Below, one piece after another: positions 1 to 11,393 of a stretch of 64,000 bases of DNA. The position numbers and the translations under genes are program-made. Positions within the stretch are counted from its first letter, which is position 1. Every line of letters begins with the position of its first letter. The notes below the pieces were generated by a model, which was not told the origin of the DNA, made no database searches, and saw only the letters and a program-made list of their open reading frames with translations. The DNA lies in assembly GCF_963676685.1 (NCBI RefSeq), contig NC_092349.1:80426604-80490603 (forward strand). The letters are read 5' to 3'. Source of the DNA: Mytilus edulis (lineage: Eukaryota > Mollusca > Bivalvia > Mytilida > Mytilidae).

Positions 1-1560
1 CTGGATTTCAAATTTAGGAATAAGGTTTGCCCACATGTATAATTCAGGGTAATTTAAACTGTGTCGCTTGCCTTGGTCTATGTCCATATTAAACCAAGGA
101 CACAGATGGATTCGTGACAAAATTGTGTTTTGGTGTTGGTGATGTGTTTTTAGATCTTACTTTACTGAACATTCTTGATGCTTACAATTATCTCTATCTA
201 TAATAAACTTGGCCTAGTAGTTTCAGTGGAAATTATTGTGTAAAAATTTACAAAATTAATGAAAATTGTTAAAAATTGATTTTAAAGGGCAATAACTCCT
301 TAAGGGGTGAACTGACCATTTTGGTCAAGTTGACTTATTTGTAGAACTTACTTTGCTTAACATTATTGCTGTTTACAGTTAAACGCTATATATAATAAAA
401 TTCAAGATAATAACCAACTAGAGGCTCTAAAGAGCCTTTGTCGCTCACCTTGGTCTATGTGCATATTATACAAAGGACACAGATGGATTCATGACAAAAT
501 TGTATTTTGGTGATAGTGATGTGTTTTTAGATCTAACTTTACTGAACTTTCTAGCTACTTACAATTTCCTCTATCGTTAATAAACTTGGCAATTTAGATA
601 CAGAGGAAAAACTTTTGTAAAAATTAACCAAATTTATGAAAATTGTTAAAAAAAAATGACTAAAGGGCAATAACTCCTGAAATAGTCAACTGATCATTTT
701 TGTCATTTTTTACCAACCCAAATACCAGTTGTCCAATTCATCTGAAAATTTTAGGGCAGATAGATATTGACTTGATAAACAATTCAACCCCTGTCAGATT
801 TGCTCTTAAATGCTTTGGTTTCATAGTTATAAGCCACAATCTACATTTTACCCCTATGTTCTATTTTTAACCATGGTAGCCATCTTGTTCGGTTGGCCGG
901 GTCACTGGGCACATTTTTAAAACTAGATACCCCCATTATGATTGTGGCCAAGTTTGGTTAAACTTGGTCCAGTAGTTTCAGAGGAGAAGATTTTTGTAAA
1001 AGATTACAAAAATTGATAAAAAATTGATAAAAAATTACTGTAAAGGGCAATAACTCCTTCAGGGGTAACTTATTTGTAGGTCTTACTTTGCTGAATATGA
1101 ATGCAGTTTACAGTTTATCACTACCTATAATAACATTCAAGATAAGAACCAACAAGAGGCTCTCAAGAGCCTTTGTCGCTCACATTGGTCTATGTGAAGA
1201 CATGTATTAAACAAAGGACACAGATGGATTCATGACAAAAATGTGTTTTGATGATAGTGATGTTTTTGTAAATCTTACTTTACTGAGCATTCTAGCTACT
1301 TACATTTTTTTCTATCTAAAATGAACTTGGACCTTTAGTCACAGAGGAAAATAATTTGTAAAAATTTACCAAACTTATGAAAATTGTAAAAAATTTATTA
1401 TAAAGGGCAATAACTTCTTAAGAGGTTAATTGACCATTTTGGTCATGTTGACTTATTTGTAGATCTTACTTTGATGAACATAATTGCTATTTAAAGTTTA
1501 TTTCTATCTATAATAGTATTCAAGATTACCAAAAACGGCAAAATTTCTTTAATCAAAGAG
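1..1560 (+). repeat. Family A dispersed repeat, rearranged partial copies
   Basis: Several overlapping, truncated copies of a dispersed element that recurs at 6340-7450, 19285-20555 and, inverted, 45472-46812. Shared landmarks are the hairpin-forming motif 'gaggctct..agagcct', 'cacagatggattcatgac', 'gggcaataactcctta', 'cagggcagatagat' and 'gccatcttg'. No coding potential is visible. Copies here are joined head to tail with internal deletions. I think it is a non-autonomous mollusc element, but the class is not shown by the sequence. Confidence 0.75.
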
Positions 1561-2309
1561 CCCTTGTATCTATTTTTTTAGGGGGGGGGGTCTTGTGATA
1601 GTCTTCATATACAGAATGAAAAAAAGAACAGCTAGAACATGTAGAAAGGTTGAAAATATTGAAATCAATTGTTGTTTAATGTAATTTCGTTTCCTTAGTT
1701 TAGGATTCAATTTGGACCAATGGAAGAATTTTGCATCTTTTAAATCAATCATTCGATTAAAATTGATAGTTAATTATCTAAAATTCAACTGAATTCTGTC
1801 ATTTAACTACAACTACAATATTTTTTTGAAATCTTAATTGTGTACCATTGAACTGCAGGCTATTTTCCATTTTTTTGTGACAGTACTTTAAGATTTTTTT
1901 CTTTTTTTTTCTTAAGAAAGTGAGGACTTCAGTTTTAAATTTCCATTGATAAAGTTCCCAGATACAACCCTCATCATAGGGATACAGGTACTAATAAAAA
2001 GCAAATGATTGATGTAAACTGTGCGAAGCTTGTTTCCAGATCCTACATTTTGAAATATGGATATGAAAGTTTCATGAATAAATAGGTTTAAAGTACAAAA
2101 TGCAACATTTTTAATTTATTATTTTTTATTTTACTATTATAATGACTATGTTGGTACATAAAATTTAGTTTTAATGGAAGACTACTTATCATATACTAAA
2201 TGTCACATTTTAAGTGTTCAGATACATTAACTTTTATTTTAATGGATAATTACTCGTCAATCGAGGTGCTCCTGAGTTTGAGGAAGAGTATATATGTGTG
2301 TGACGTGAA
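1561..2309. other. Unassigned AT-rich sequence
   Basis: I see no gene, repeat family or RNA here. It contains a short poly-G run near 1580 and T-rich stretches near 1875-1915 only. Confidence 0.5.
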
Positions 2310-2660
2310 GATGACAACTGACTGTTTTGTTTTAATACAAATGAACAGATCAAGAGTCAAGAATGATCTACAGTATCCAATGACTACTGGCTGGGTTTTT
2401 TTGTACAAATAAATAGGTCAAGACTACCTGAATGATCTACAGTATCCAATGACTACTGACTGTTTTTTTTTGGTACAAATAAATAGGTGATCAAGAATAC
2501 TGGAATGATCTACAATATCCAATGATTACTAGCTGTTCTTTTGTAGTAATAAAAAGGTCAAGACTATTTAAATGATCTACAATATCCAATGGCTACTAGC
2601 TGTTCTTTTGCACATACTAAATAAAGACTACCTGAATGATCTAAAGTACTCTAAGTAATG
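2310..2660 (+). repeat. Tandem repeat, unit about 70 bp, about 5 copies
   Basis: The words 'aatgatctacagtatccaat' and 'gactactggctg' recur about every 70 bases, separated by a T-run and 'acaaataaataggtcaaga'. Copies diverge by several bases each, so the array is not recent. It explains the short open frame at 2200-2412. Confidence 0.8.
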
Positions 2661-2717
2661 TGTATTTTTTTCTTGCAATTACATTTTTCTAAATCAAGAA
2701 TACAGACTACTAAAAAA

Positions 2718-3090
2718 AAGAAGATGTGGTATGATTGCTAATGAGACAACTATTCACAAAAGACCAAAATGACACAGACATTAACAACTATAGGTCACCG
2801 TACGGCCTTCAACAATGAGCAAAGCCCATACCGCATAGTCAGCTATAAAAGGCCCCGATAAGACAATGTAAAACAATTCAAACGAGAAAACTAACGGCCT
2901 TATTTATGTAAATAAAAAGAACGAAAAACAAATATGTAACACATAAACAAACGACAACCACTGAATTACAGGCTCCTGACTTGGGACAGGGACATACATA
3001 AATAATGTGGCGGGGTTAAACATGTTAGCGGGATCCCAACCCTCCCCCTAACCTGGGACAGTGGTATAACAGTACAACATAAGAACGAAC
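2718..3090 (+). repeat. Family G/B short interspersed repeat
   Basis: Starts with 'aagaagatgtggtatgattg' and contains 'caatgagacaac', 'ccttcaacaatgagcaaa' and 'gctataaaaggccccga', then runs into 'ctcctgacttgggacagg' and 'caaccctccccct' that characterise family B. Parts recur at 20562, 36386, 53105 and, inverted, at 27380, 41150, 47220, 47990 and 57410. It is SINE-sized, but I do not see clear pol III A and B boxes. Confidence 0.7.
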
Positions 3091-3207
3091 TATAAACATC
3101 AGTTGAAAAAGGCTAACTCATCAGACGGACAAAAATACAAGTGGACTAGTATCCTTTTAAACCAAATGATTATGAAGAGCCTGTTGTAACAAGCTCTTAT
3201 ATCCCAC

Positions 3208-3386
3208 TAGTCCTATAACATATGACTTCGCATTCTAATTTAATTTTTAACGTTTTTATACTGATATTTTCATTATTTTTCTTAATTTTGAATGCGAAGT
3301 GTGACACATTGATAGTAAAAAAATATTATCAGAACAGTAAATAGAAATAGTAAATAATGCTCCCGAGGTCATATGTTATAGGACTA
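3208..3386. mobile_element. TAGTCC-type foldback MITE, 179 bp
   Basis: Ends are inverted: 'tagtcctataacatatgac' on the left and 'gtcatatgttataggacta' on the right. The flanking 9-mers are 'atatcccac' and 'attacccac', which match at 7 of 9 positions and look like a decayed 9-bp target duplication. The interior shares 'gatagtaaaaaaa' with the related element at 33900-34083. A 9-bp duplication with long inverted ends fits Mutator-like MITEs; this is inference. Confidence 0.8.
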
Positions 3387-6339
3387 ATTACCCACATACT
3401 CATTAAATAAGTTACTATTGACATAGTTATTTCTGTTACCGTTGAAGCAAATTCTATTTCTGTAGATTTATACAATAGCATAATATTGCTATACTTGTTT
3501 TATTTCACCTTGAAGATTAGACAAATAGGGATACTCCTTTTATTTTTTATTTCATATCAGTCAGGTTCCTTTATATGAAACTTGAAACCACTTCTCTGTC
3601 ATATTGATATTTTATAACAACTCTGCTCAATTTGATATTCATTCGAACCATATATCATAGTAAGCTAATTTTAATTTACACTATAGTGTGTGATAACATT
3701 GTGTGAGGGAATTCGACGTTTGATGTACCACTGTTCACTCCAGTGCAATTTATGACAATACCACTGCATCAATCAGAATTATTTTTTTTGCAGTGTTTTA
3801 AGAAATGATTTTGCTTTGTTGTCGCGTATTATTTGTGAAACATTCAATGTTTTAAAAAGGCGAATTTTCTTTATAAAGTCAGTGATTATGTTGACTTTTG
3901 AAGGCCAAACTTTCTACAGCCTTAAATACGCTAATGAAAGATCCAAAAACTATACCAATACATAACGACATGATTATGAAATTATAACAAATCTATTGGT
4001 TAACAAATTTTTACTCGTTATTGCAAAATAATGAACTTAATATATCTGACATTTTCTCCCTACCCAGTTTACCCCTATACATTTTTATGATGTGGACTGG
4101 TCATTGTTATTGAATCGTAGGCAATTTGATTGGATTAAGTTGTTATTAGTTTACCTTCAAACCTGTTTATGCTTTTCATACATGACTATTGATTAATCAG
4201 AACGTGCATGAATGTGACCGGTAACTGAAATGACCTTCAAACTGGACACTGGACGAGTCAATATTATGTTTTATCAATGAAAGTTAAGGTATGAAAGGTA
4301 AGAATTGCCACTTATTCGATTTTCACAAAATTTTCGGAATATACAGTTGGAAAGGTTATTTTTTAAAAGCCTATTGTGAAGAGTAAAGAGAAAGTTTACA
4401 AATAATACGTTTTGTTCCATTAAACAAGTCATTTTCGTAAGAGAAATACCGAAATATATTTTACGCACGACTACGGCAGGTAAAATTATTATTTATCATA
4501 ATAAAAAAAAAGCATTTTTCAGTCTCATTGGAATATGTTGATTACAATTAATCCCAAACTTAAGAAGTAAGTAACTAAAGTCAAAATATGTCCGATCTGC
4601 CTATTTCTGCACATCAAAAGTCAATACGATCGTTTTAAAGTCAATTTCGTCTACCTCACAAAATCTTGTTAGGCACTATAATCCACAATCTTTCATGTCA
4701 AATTTCTGTCTCCATTTAAGTTTATGCTTTTGAACCATGATATTAAACACAATTCCAAGTAATCATGCTGTTATAGTGGGTCACCATATATTCAACTTGG
4801 GTGGCATTCCAGTTATTGAAATTTGTGTCAGATAGGATAATGAACTAGAACTTTAGGAATTGATCTCATTATTTAATATGGAACCATAGTATGGGACCCC
4901 TATCCGATAACAAAATAAAACATGCCAAGCGGCAAAATTTATCACCAGAGATTACAAGTCAAGAGAGGATGGATAAGTCTCCATAATGCTTGCCAAACTG
5001 GAACTTCAACAAAATTTCCAGACAAGGACGAACAAGGAGTTGAAGCCTAAGTTAGTATTTATGTAAAAAGTAGTTGAGGGGCTGATTTACGCTTTTGAAC
5101 CAGACGAATTCCTCAAAAAAGCATGTCCAAAGAGAACCATAACTGCAGAGAAATTCAAAGAATACCACGCAACAATTATTGTGGAAAACAATGGAAAAGC
5201 AAGTAAAGAATAACTCTCACTGAGTTTATTTACATTCCACTAAGTAAAACACCGTATATTATGCAAACTCATCCTTTGTAAGACAGTGATCGCGCCGAAT
5301 CAGCTATGACGACACTGTTATGCACGCATCAAACGTACAGAGTTTCAAATCTGTTCTCCCGCCCGGCCGCCAATAAATCCGCGGCGCTCTCTCAAACCGT
5401 TGTATTAAAGCCAGTATCTATAATTTATATCGACAATTTATTCACATGACATACAGATACAGTCTGTTACAGACTCTACAGGTGTAACTTTGTAAACAAA
5501 GATTGAGTCGGATTTCCGGTACTTTGATCTGTCTTATAACCAGTAGAAAGTGGACCAACACGGACATATTATATTTTTTTATAAAAAAAGGCAGTTGTTT
5601 GTAAAACGAAAAGACTATCAAGTATTCCCCGATTAATTATATATATTTAATGTTTTAACAATGATTTAGTTTTACCACATAATCAATAAAGTTATAAAAA
5701 TAGATTTATGAGTATCTTAACTACATTGATTAGTACACTTCGATCTTTTTGGTAATAAGAAGGACCGGAGGTATGTAAACTGGTTCCCGGTTGATTACTA
5801 CACATGGAGCACACATGATAATACAAGCAGATTCCAGTTTTTTGGTAAAATAGTAAATACGAAACCAAGCGCGGTAGGCGGAGAAATGTAATGGGGAAGA
5901 AAATATACGAAACCATGCGCGGAAGGCAGAGAAATGTAATGGAATTTCAGGTCAGCAGTATTGGAACAAGACGCTGAAAGCGTCATTTTCCATAAAACCA
6001 GTGAAGGATATCCCTGCTTCTGCGTATTGTGGCATTTTCACAATGAAGTCACTATAAAATATAATGTAGGTTGGATATATTTATAATATCTCGTCATACT
6101 GAATTTTCCGGATTGTAAAAGAAACGTAAATAGTGTAAAGAAGAGTTCAAGATACGATAATTTCGAGAGAAACAGAAGGGAAATGTGTAAAAAAAAAGTG
6201 TTTAAAGTCAATCTTTTCATTTGTGTGTCTCCTTCTCATCAATCTCAGTAACTTTGTTGGGGTTTTTTTCCACACTATAAAAACAAAATGAATGATGTGA
6301 GGGGATGTCACTCTGGTCAACCACATAGGGGATTGACGG
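3387..6339. other. Unassigned sequence with a GC-rich island near 5290-5400
   Basis: No exon is convincing in this 3 kb. The stretch 5290-5400 is distinctly richer in G, C and CpG than its surroundings ('cccgcccggccgcc', 'ccgcggcgctctc') and could be a promoter or an old CpG-containing repeat. A two-copy 51-base repeat at about 5857-5960 ('gcggaaggcagagaaatgta') explains the short open frames there. Confidence 0.4.
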
Positions 6340-7450
6340 CTTGAAGCAGACTTTCCAAAAAAAATACCAATTCAGGGGCAGCAACCCAACAACCCGTTGT
6401 CCAATTCATCTGAAAATCTCAGGGCAGATAGATCTTAACTTGATAAACAGTTTTACGCCGTGTCAGATTTGCTCTAAATGCTTTCGTTGCAGAGTTATAA
6501 GCCAAAATCTACATTTTACCCCTATGTTTTATTTTTAGCCATGGCAGTCATCTTGGTTGGTTGGCTGGGTCACCGCACACATTTAAACAAGATACCCTAA
6601 TAATGATTTGGCTAGTATGTTTGCTAAAAAAAGGCAATAACTTCTTAAGGGGTCAACTGACCATTTTGGTCATGTTGACTTATTTGTAGATCTTACTTTG
6701 CTGAAATTCACCATTTACCATTTTAGGGTCAGCAACCCAACAACAGATTGTCTGATTTATCTGAAAAAATCAGGGCAGATAGATTTTTACCTCACTAACA
6801 ACTTAACCCCCATGTCAGATTTGCTCTAAATGCTTTGGTTTCAGAGTTATAGGCCAAATTCTACATTTTACCCTATGTTCTATTTTTAGCCATGGCGGCC
6901 ATCTTGGTTGGTTGACCGGGCCATCGAACACATTTTTTTAAACTAGATACTCCAATGATGATTGTGGACCAGTTTGGTTAAATTTGGCCCAGTAGTTTCA
7001 GGGAAGAAGATTTTTGTAAAAGTAAACGACGGTGACGGACGACGACGACGGACGCCAAGTTATGAGAAAAGCTCACTTGGCCCTTTAAGTAAGGTGAGCT
7101 GAAAACGGCAAAATGTCCTTAAAATTACCAATTCAGGGGCAGCAACCCAACAACCAGTTGTCAAATTCATCTGAAAATTTCAGGGCAGATGGATCGTGAC
7201 TTGATAAACAATAAGTATTTCAAACCAGTCAGATTTGCACTAAATGCTTTGGTTTCAGAGTTATAAGCCAAAATCTACATTGTACCCCTATGTTCTATGA
7301 TTAGCCATGGCGGCCATCTTGATTGGTTGCTGGACACATTTTGTAAACTAGATACCCCAATGATAATTGTGGCCAAGTTTGGTTAAATTTGGCCAGGTAT
7401 TTTTAGAGGCGACGACGACGGACGCCAAGTGATGATAAAAAATCACTGAG
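6340..7450 (+). repeat. Family A repeat, tandem partial copies
   Basis: Three partial copies of the 'aattcaggggcagcaaccca ... gccatggcggccatcttg' module lie at about 6360-6600, 6715-7080 and 7120-7440. Copies two and three end near the short-word run 'gacgacgacggacgccaagt' and 'gatgagaaaagctcactt'. No coding region is seen. This lies just downstream of the HEPN-protein exons. Confidence 0.8.
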
Positions 7451-7577
7451 CTAAAAAAGGAGTATTGGCATGGGGATAGGGTCAAAAAGACAACAACCCT
7501 ATCAAAGAGCAGAAAACAGCCCAAGGCTATGATTTGGAATAATTTAATTATATTGTGGTCAGGATCTATATACTTAC

Positions 7578-8863
7578 ACCTTCTAAATCTCCCCAGCACT
7601 GATTGAAATCTGTTGACGATAATATCCCATCTTTACTATGGACTGACTGGTTTCTGTACCATTTAAGTCTGGCAAGGTCTGCACCTGTACTGGTATCACC
7701 TGGTAGTGGTAAATTATCCCATCCGGTAATAGGAGCAGATTCACTTGGTGGCAAGTTCCGTAATAGACAAAGTATCAATGTTGTATCAAAGTCTGCTGAA
7801 GTAACTGTTTGGCCTGTAACAGATAATAAATATAATTACCGGTATATCATTATACATTTCAGATTAAGAATTGGATGAGGTCAGTTATCCCAGCCTGTTA
7901 CAGGGACAGATTTATGTATGTCATGTTCCTTAAACGGCTGATAATTAGAGTTATACATAAATATCGAAGTATTCTGATACATGATATAATGTTGTTATAA
8001 GCTTCATAACCAATGATATAATGTTGTTATAAGCTTCATAACCAATGAGATTTGAAACAAGAGTCAAGACTAACTGCTATTTGCTTCAATTGACAACATT
8101 AACCCAGGCATTTTTGTTAAGCTTTTAGACGAGTTAACAATGAAATGAAAATTGACAAAAAAGATATTTTTATTCACACATTTTATACAGAAACTATGAA
8201 ACAATGTTTATATCAAGGGTTTTCTTGAATAATTCAATGAATTTAAGTTCTGACTCTGAGAGTGGTTACCGGTACCTAAGTAAAAAAAACGTCTTAATGT
8301 AAATCAAGCTGATGAAATTCCTGAACCTTGAATTGTTTCAACTTTTTCCATGCCTGTTACCCCATCCCCACATATTAAAACAGGTTAACAGTCTATTCTG
8401 TTTAACTTTAAAAGCTTTACATATCATGCACCTATTTTCTTGTTTTCATTTGAACTTGTGTGTTTAATCTTATGAATGTCAACATTAAGTCTCATCTGGT
8501 TCACCTTTACCACAAGAACACACATAGCTGACACTTACCAGGACTTGGATATAAAATATCCAGTTGCAGTTTTGTCATAAAACGAAGTCTTTTCAAGGTC
8601 GACGAACTATTTGCAAGTTCAGTGGCTAGTCCTGCTGGTGGATGGATAGAATCAAAATATACCCTGACAGCCTTAGAAGCAATCTTCAGATTCAGGAAGT
8701 AAAATCTTAAGAAGTTCAACTCTTCTTCTTTTAGACTCATGTTAGTGTCTAGTGTTATCTCATTATCTCTGTATATATTGGGTTCTTTTGCTCGCTACAA
8801 TGCTGCCCTTTAACATCACTGTAGCCACGGTCTATAACTACATTCTTTTCTCTCAAAATGAAC
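7578..8863 (-). CDS. DZIP3-like HEPN-domain protein, 5' exons only
   Basis: Two exons on the minus strand. The first runs 8863-8539: an acceptor (ttttgcag) lies just upstream, followed by 5' UTR and an ATG at 8740-8738; it ends at the donor G|GTAAGT. The second runs 7813-7578, with acceptor ctgttacag and donor GTAAGT. Joined, they give 146 aa with split codons that fit. The protein starts MSLKEEELNFLRFYFLNLKI and contains DILYPSPG, FDTTLILCLLRNLPPSES, TGWDNLPLPGD and then KWYRNQSVHSKDG. RNQSVH (residues 121-126) is the Rx4H motif of HEPN domains, many of which are ribonucleases, so the domain is intact by motif. I recognise the whole as the DZIP3-type HEPN domain that is greatly expanded in bivalves. 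No continuation ('AIRRLGG'-like) is found to the left; only family A repeats follow. It may continue beyond the window, have a very long intron, or be truncated. Family call confident; function unknown. Confidence 0.8.
7981..8046. repeat. 32-bp perfect tandem duplication
   Basis: 'atgatataatgttgttataa' plus twelve further bases occurs twice in direct tandem with no visible difference. It lies in the intron between the two HEPN-protein exons and looks recent. Confidence 0.9.
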
Positions 8864-8949
8864 CTGCAAAAGAACAGACTAAAAATATATAAAATATCCT
8901 GTCCATATGATATCTTACATGCCACAAAACCAGGTTCAACCCACCATTT

Positions 8950-9252
8950 TTTTCTTTAAACAAGAATGTGTCCTCAGTACACGAATGCCCCACTCGCACT
9001 ATCATTTTCTATGTTCAGTGGACCGTAAAATTCGGGTAAAATCTCTAATTTGGCATTAAAATTAGAAAGATCATATCATAGGGAACATGTGAACCAAGTT
9101 TGAAGTCAATTGGACTTCAACTTCATCAAAAACTACATTGACCAAAAACTTTAACCTGAAGCGGGACAGACGGACGAACGGCCGAACGGACGAACGGACA
9201 CACAGACCAGAAATCATAATGCCCCTCTACTATCGTAGGTGGGGCATAAAAA
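8950..9252 (+). repeat. Family D dispersed repeat
   Basis: Opens with 'aacaagaatgtgtcctcagt' and 'cgaatgccccac', continues through 'tcattttctatgttcagtgg' and 'cgggacagacggacgaacgg', and closes with 'taggtggggcataaa'. Near-identical copies lie at 16637-16915 (plus), 33065-33345 (minus) and 51958-52235 (plus, degenerate). The ATGCCCC / GGGGCAT ends are short inverted repeats. It is non-coding. Confidence 0.8.
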
Positions 9253-10287
9253 TGTCCTGTACCAAGTCAGGAATATGGCCATTGTTATATTATAGTTCGT
9301 TTCTGTATGTGTTACCTTTTAACGTTGTATTTCTGTTGTGTCCTCTTATATTTAAGTCAGGGGCGTATACAGGTATCCATTCAACTGTAGGCACCGATCG
9401 GCAGGGGGTCTGTGGGCCGCTTAAGGCACCCAGCAGGTCAAGGGCTCTCCCTGTTTGGGGTTCAGGAGGGCGAAGCCCCCCGACGGAAAACAGTTTTCAG
9501 CGTTTTAGCTGCTAAATTTTATGTACAAAAATACTAAATTTACTGGTTATCTATTCATAATAATTATAATATATATGCATGATGAAAAGTTCGAAGAATT
9601 ATGAACAGTGTACCATAACATCTGACTGGTGAATTAAATAACGCAATCGGAAATATAAAAAACATGTTTACAATATGCATTGTCCAGCGTAGATCAGCGT
9701 ATCCCTTTAATTAAACACTGTACACCCTGTTTGGTATTATCATATCTATTCCCTTCTGATTGATATATGCGTTTGACAATCCTTCATTAAAAGAAATCGG
9801 CACGTAAACACTGATATTACTATATAATAAAACATTTTGGCTAGACATCAACCATCAATCTTTTGAATCTTTATCCTTCACCCTAGCCACACAAACACAT
9901 ACACACATAAATTGATGCCTAACACAATTCAAGAAATTCGTATTTCTTTATATTCTCTACTGTAAAATCCCTACCTGCTTAGGATTTGAATAATTGTGGT
10001 CATTACACGCAGATTTGAGAGTACTCAAAATTACTGGAAGCCAGTTTATTGATTGATTTTTAAACATCCCAGTGTCAAATATGTATGCAAGTTTGGGACA
10101 AATTTTTTTTTACAATAAATACAACTTGGAGCTAGGTCCTGTAATCGGTGTCGTCCAGGACGAACGTCTGGAAATTTAAAAATGCCATGCATTTGAAAAT
10201 GAGGGATTGTTGGATAGGAGCAGAAATTTTACCTTTCAGTAGACCAACTACGAACTCCTCAAAGAGTTGCATTCTCTCTACAACTAT
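9253..10287. other. Unassigned; GC-rich hAT-like end at 9358
   Basis: At 9358 the sequence CAGGGGCGTATAC resembles a hAT-type terminus and is followed by an unusually GC-rich 150 bases (9400-9490). The rest is AT-rich without features. A minus-strand open frame at 10132-10368 overlaps the edge of the next element and is not assigned. Confidence 0.4.
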
Positions 10288-11393
10288 TACGGGGCGCCGA
10301 ATGGGACTCTTGTGATTTTGTACTCGAAATTCAATTGTGTACGGACAAAAGTGAGTTTTGTTCAACAAAAATGAGTTCAGTTTAACAAAATTTGTAGCAC
10401 ACTACAAATTTAAAACTTTGTCATACAAAATTATCTTTCAGTGGACAAAAGTTACTTTTGTCATGACAAAATTCATTTTTGTTACACAGACTTTACTTTT
10501 GTTACCTAATTTGAAAATTGGGCGACAAAAGTTTGTTTAGTTTGGATTCTGTGAACTAATTTGCATACAAAATTGACTTTTGTAAGACAAAGTCACAGGC
10601 ACTTGTCTTAGAATTTTTTCCCCCTATATATATACCTTAATATAACACTAAGGTATATAGGGGGGAAAAAAATCTGAGACAAGTGCCTCTGGACAAAGTT
10701 GGCTTTTGTGAGACAAAATTGACATTTGTGAGACAAAATTGACTTTTGTGAGACAAAATTGACAAAATTGAATTTTGTCTCACAAGATTGAATTTTGTCT
10801 CACAAAATTCAGTTTTTTCTCACTAAAGTCAATTTTGTCTCACAAAAGTCAATTTTGTCTCACAAAAGTCAATTTTGTCTCACAAAAGTCAATTTTGTCT
10901 CTCAAGTCAATTTTGTGACGACAGAACACAATTTTGTGACGACAAAATTGACATTTGTGAAAGTCAATTTTGTATCACAAAAGTCGATATTTTATGCAAA
11001 ATAGTTCACAGAATCCAAACTAAACAAATTTGCATACAAAATTGACTTTTGTGAGACAAAACTCAATTTTGTGAGACAAAATTCAATTTTGTCAATTTTG
11101 TCTCACAAAAGTCAATTTTGTCTCACAAATGTCAATTTTGTCTCACAAAAGTTAACTTTGTCCGGAGGCACTTGTCTCAGAATTGACTTTTGTGAGACAA
11201 AATTGACTTTTGTGAGAAAAAACTGAATTTTGTGAGACAAAATTCAATTTTGTCAATTTTGTCTCACAAAAGTCAATTTTGAAGTTCTCATAAAACAAGT
11301 CTGTATCACATAGTTTTGTAAGACAAAAATGATTTTGTTATGAAAGAATTGAATTTTGTACAAAACCACAAGAGTCCCATTCGGCGCCCCGTA
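10288..11393. mobile_element. 1.1-kb element with 36-bp TIRs and a 'gacaaaattgac' short-word core
   Basis: The left end 10288-10323 ('tacggggcgccgaatgggac...') and right end 11358-11393 ('...gtcccattcggcgccccgta') are inverted repeats matching at 35 of 36 positions. The interior consists almost wholly of 'tgagacaaaattgacttttg' and its reverse complement, repeated dozens of times in both orientations. A second internal inversion pairs 'tttggattctgtgaactaat' (10541) with 'agttcacagaatccaaacta' (about 11003). There is no transposase. The core should form extensive cruciforms. A 98-bp MITE of another family is inserted at 10594. Confidence 0.85.
10594..10691. mobile_element. 98-bp MITE with 8-bp TSD, relative of the 16105 element
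   Basis: It begins CACAGGCACTTGTCTTAG and ends CTGAGACAAGTGCCTCTG and is bounded by the exact 8-bp repeat gacaaagt (10586-10593 and 10692-10699). Both terminal and subterminal sequence ('accttaatataacac', 'aaggtatatag') match the ends of the 1702-bp element at 16105-17806, so this is a deletion derivative of the same family. Its insertion splits the short-word array, which dates it after that array formed. Confidence 0.92.

Noticed and set aside
9138-9515. 125-residue plus-strand open frame
   Set aside because: The first third is the family D repeat tail (repeated 'gacggacgaacgg'); the rest is a GC-rich non-coding patch.
10132-10368. Minus-strand frame (QLFEEFVVGLLKGKISAP) and 11253-11453 frame as two halves of a gene split by the 10288 element
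   Set aside because: Composition looks protein-like, but the frames do not rejoin cleanly across the TIRs and I recognise no family.
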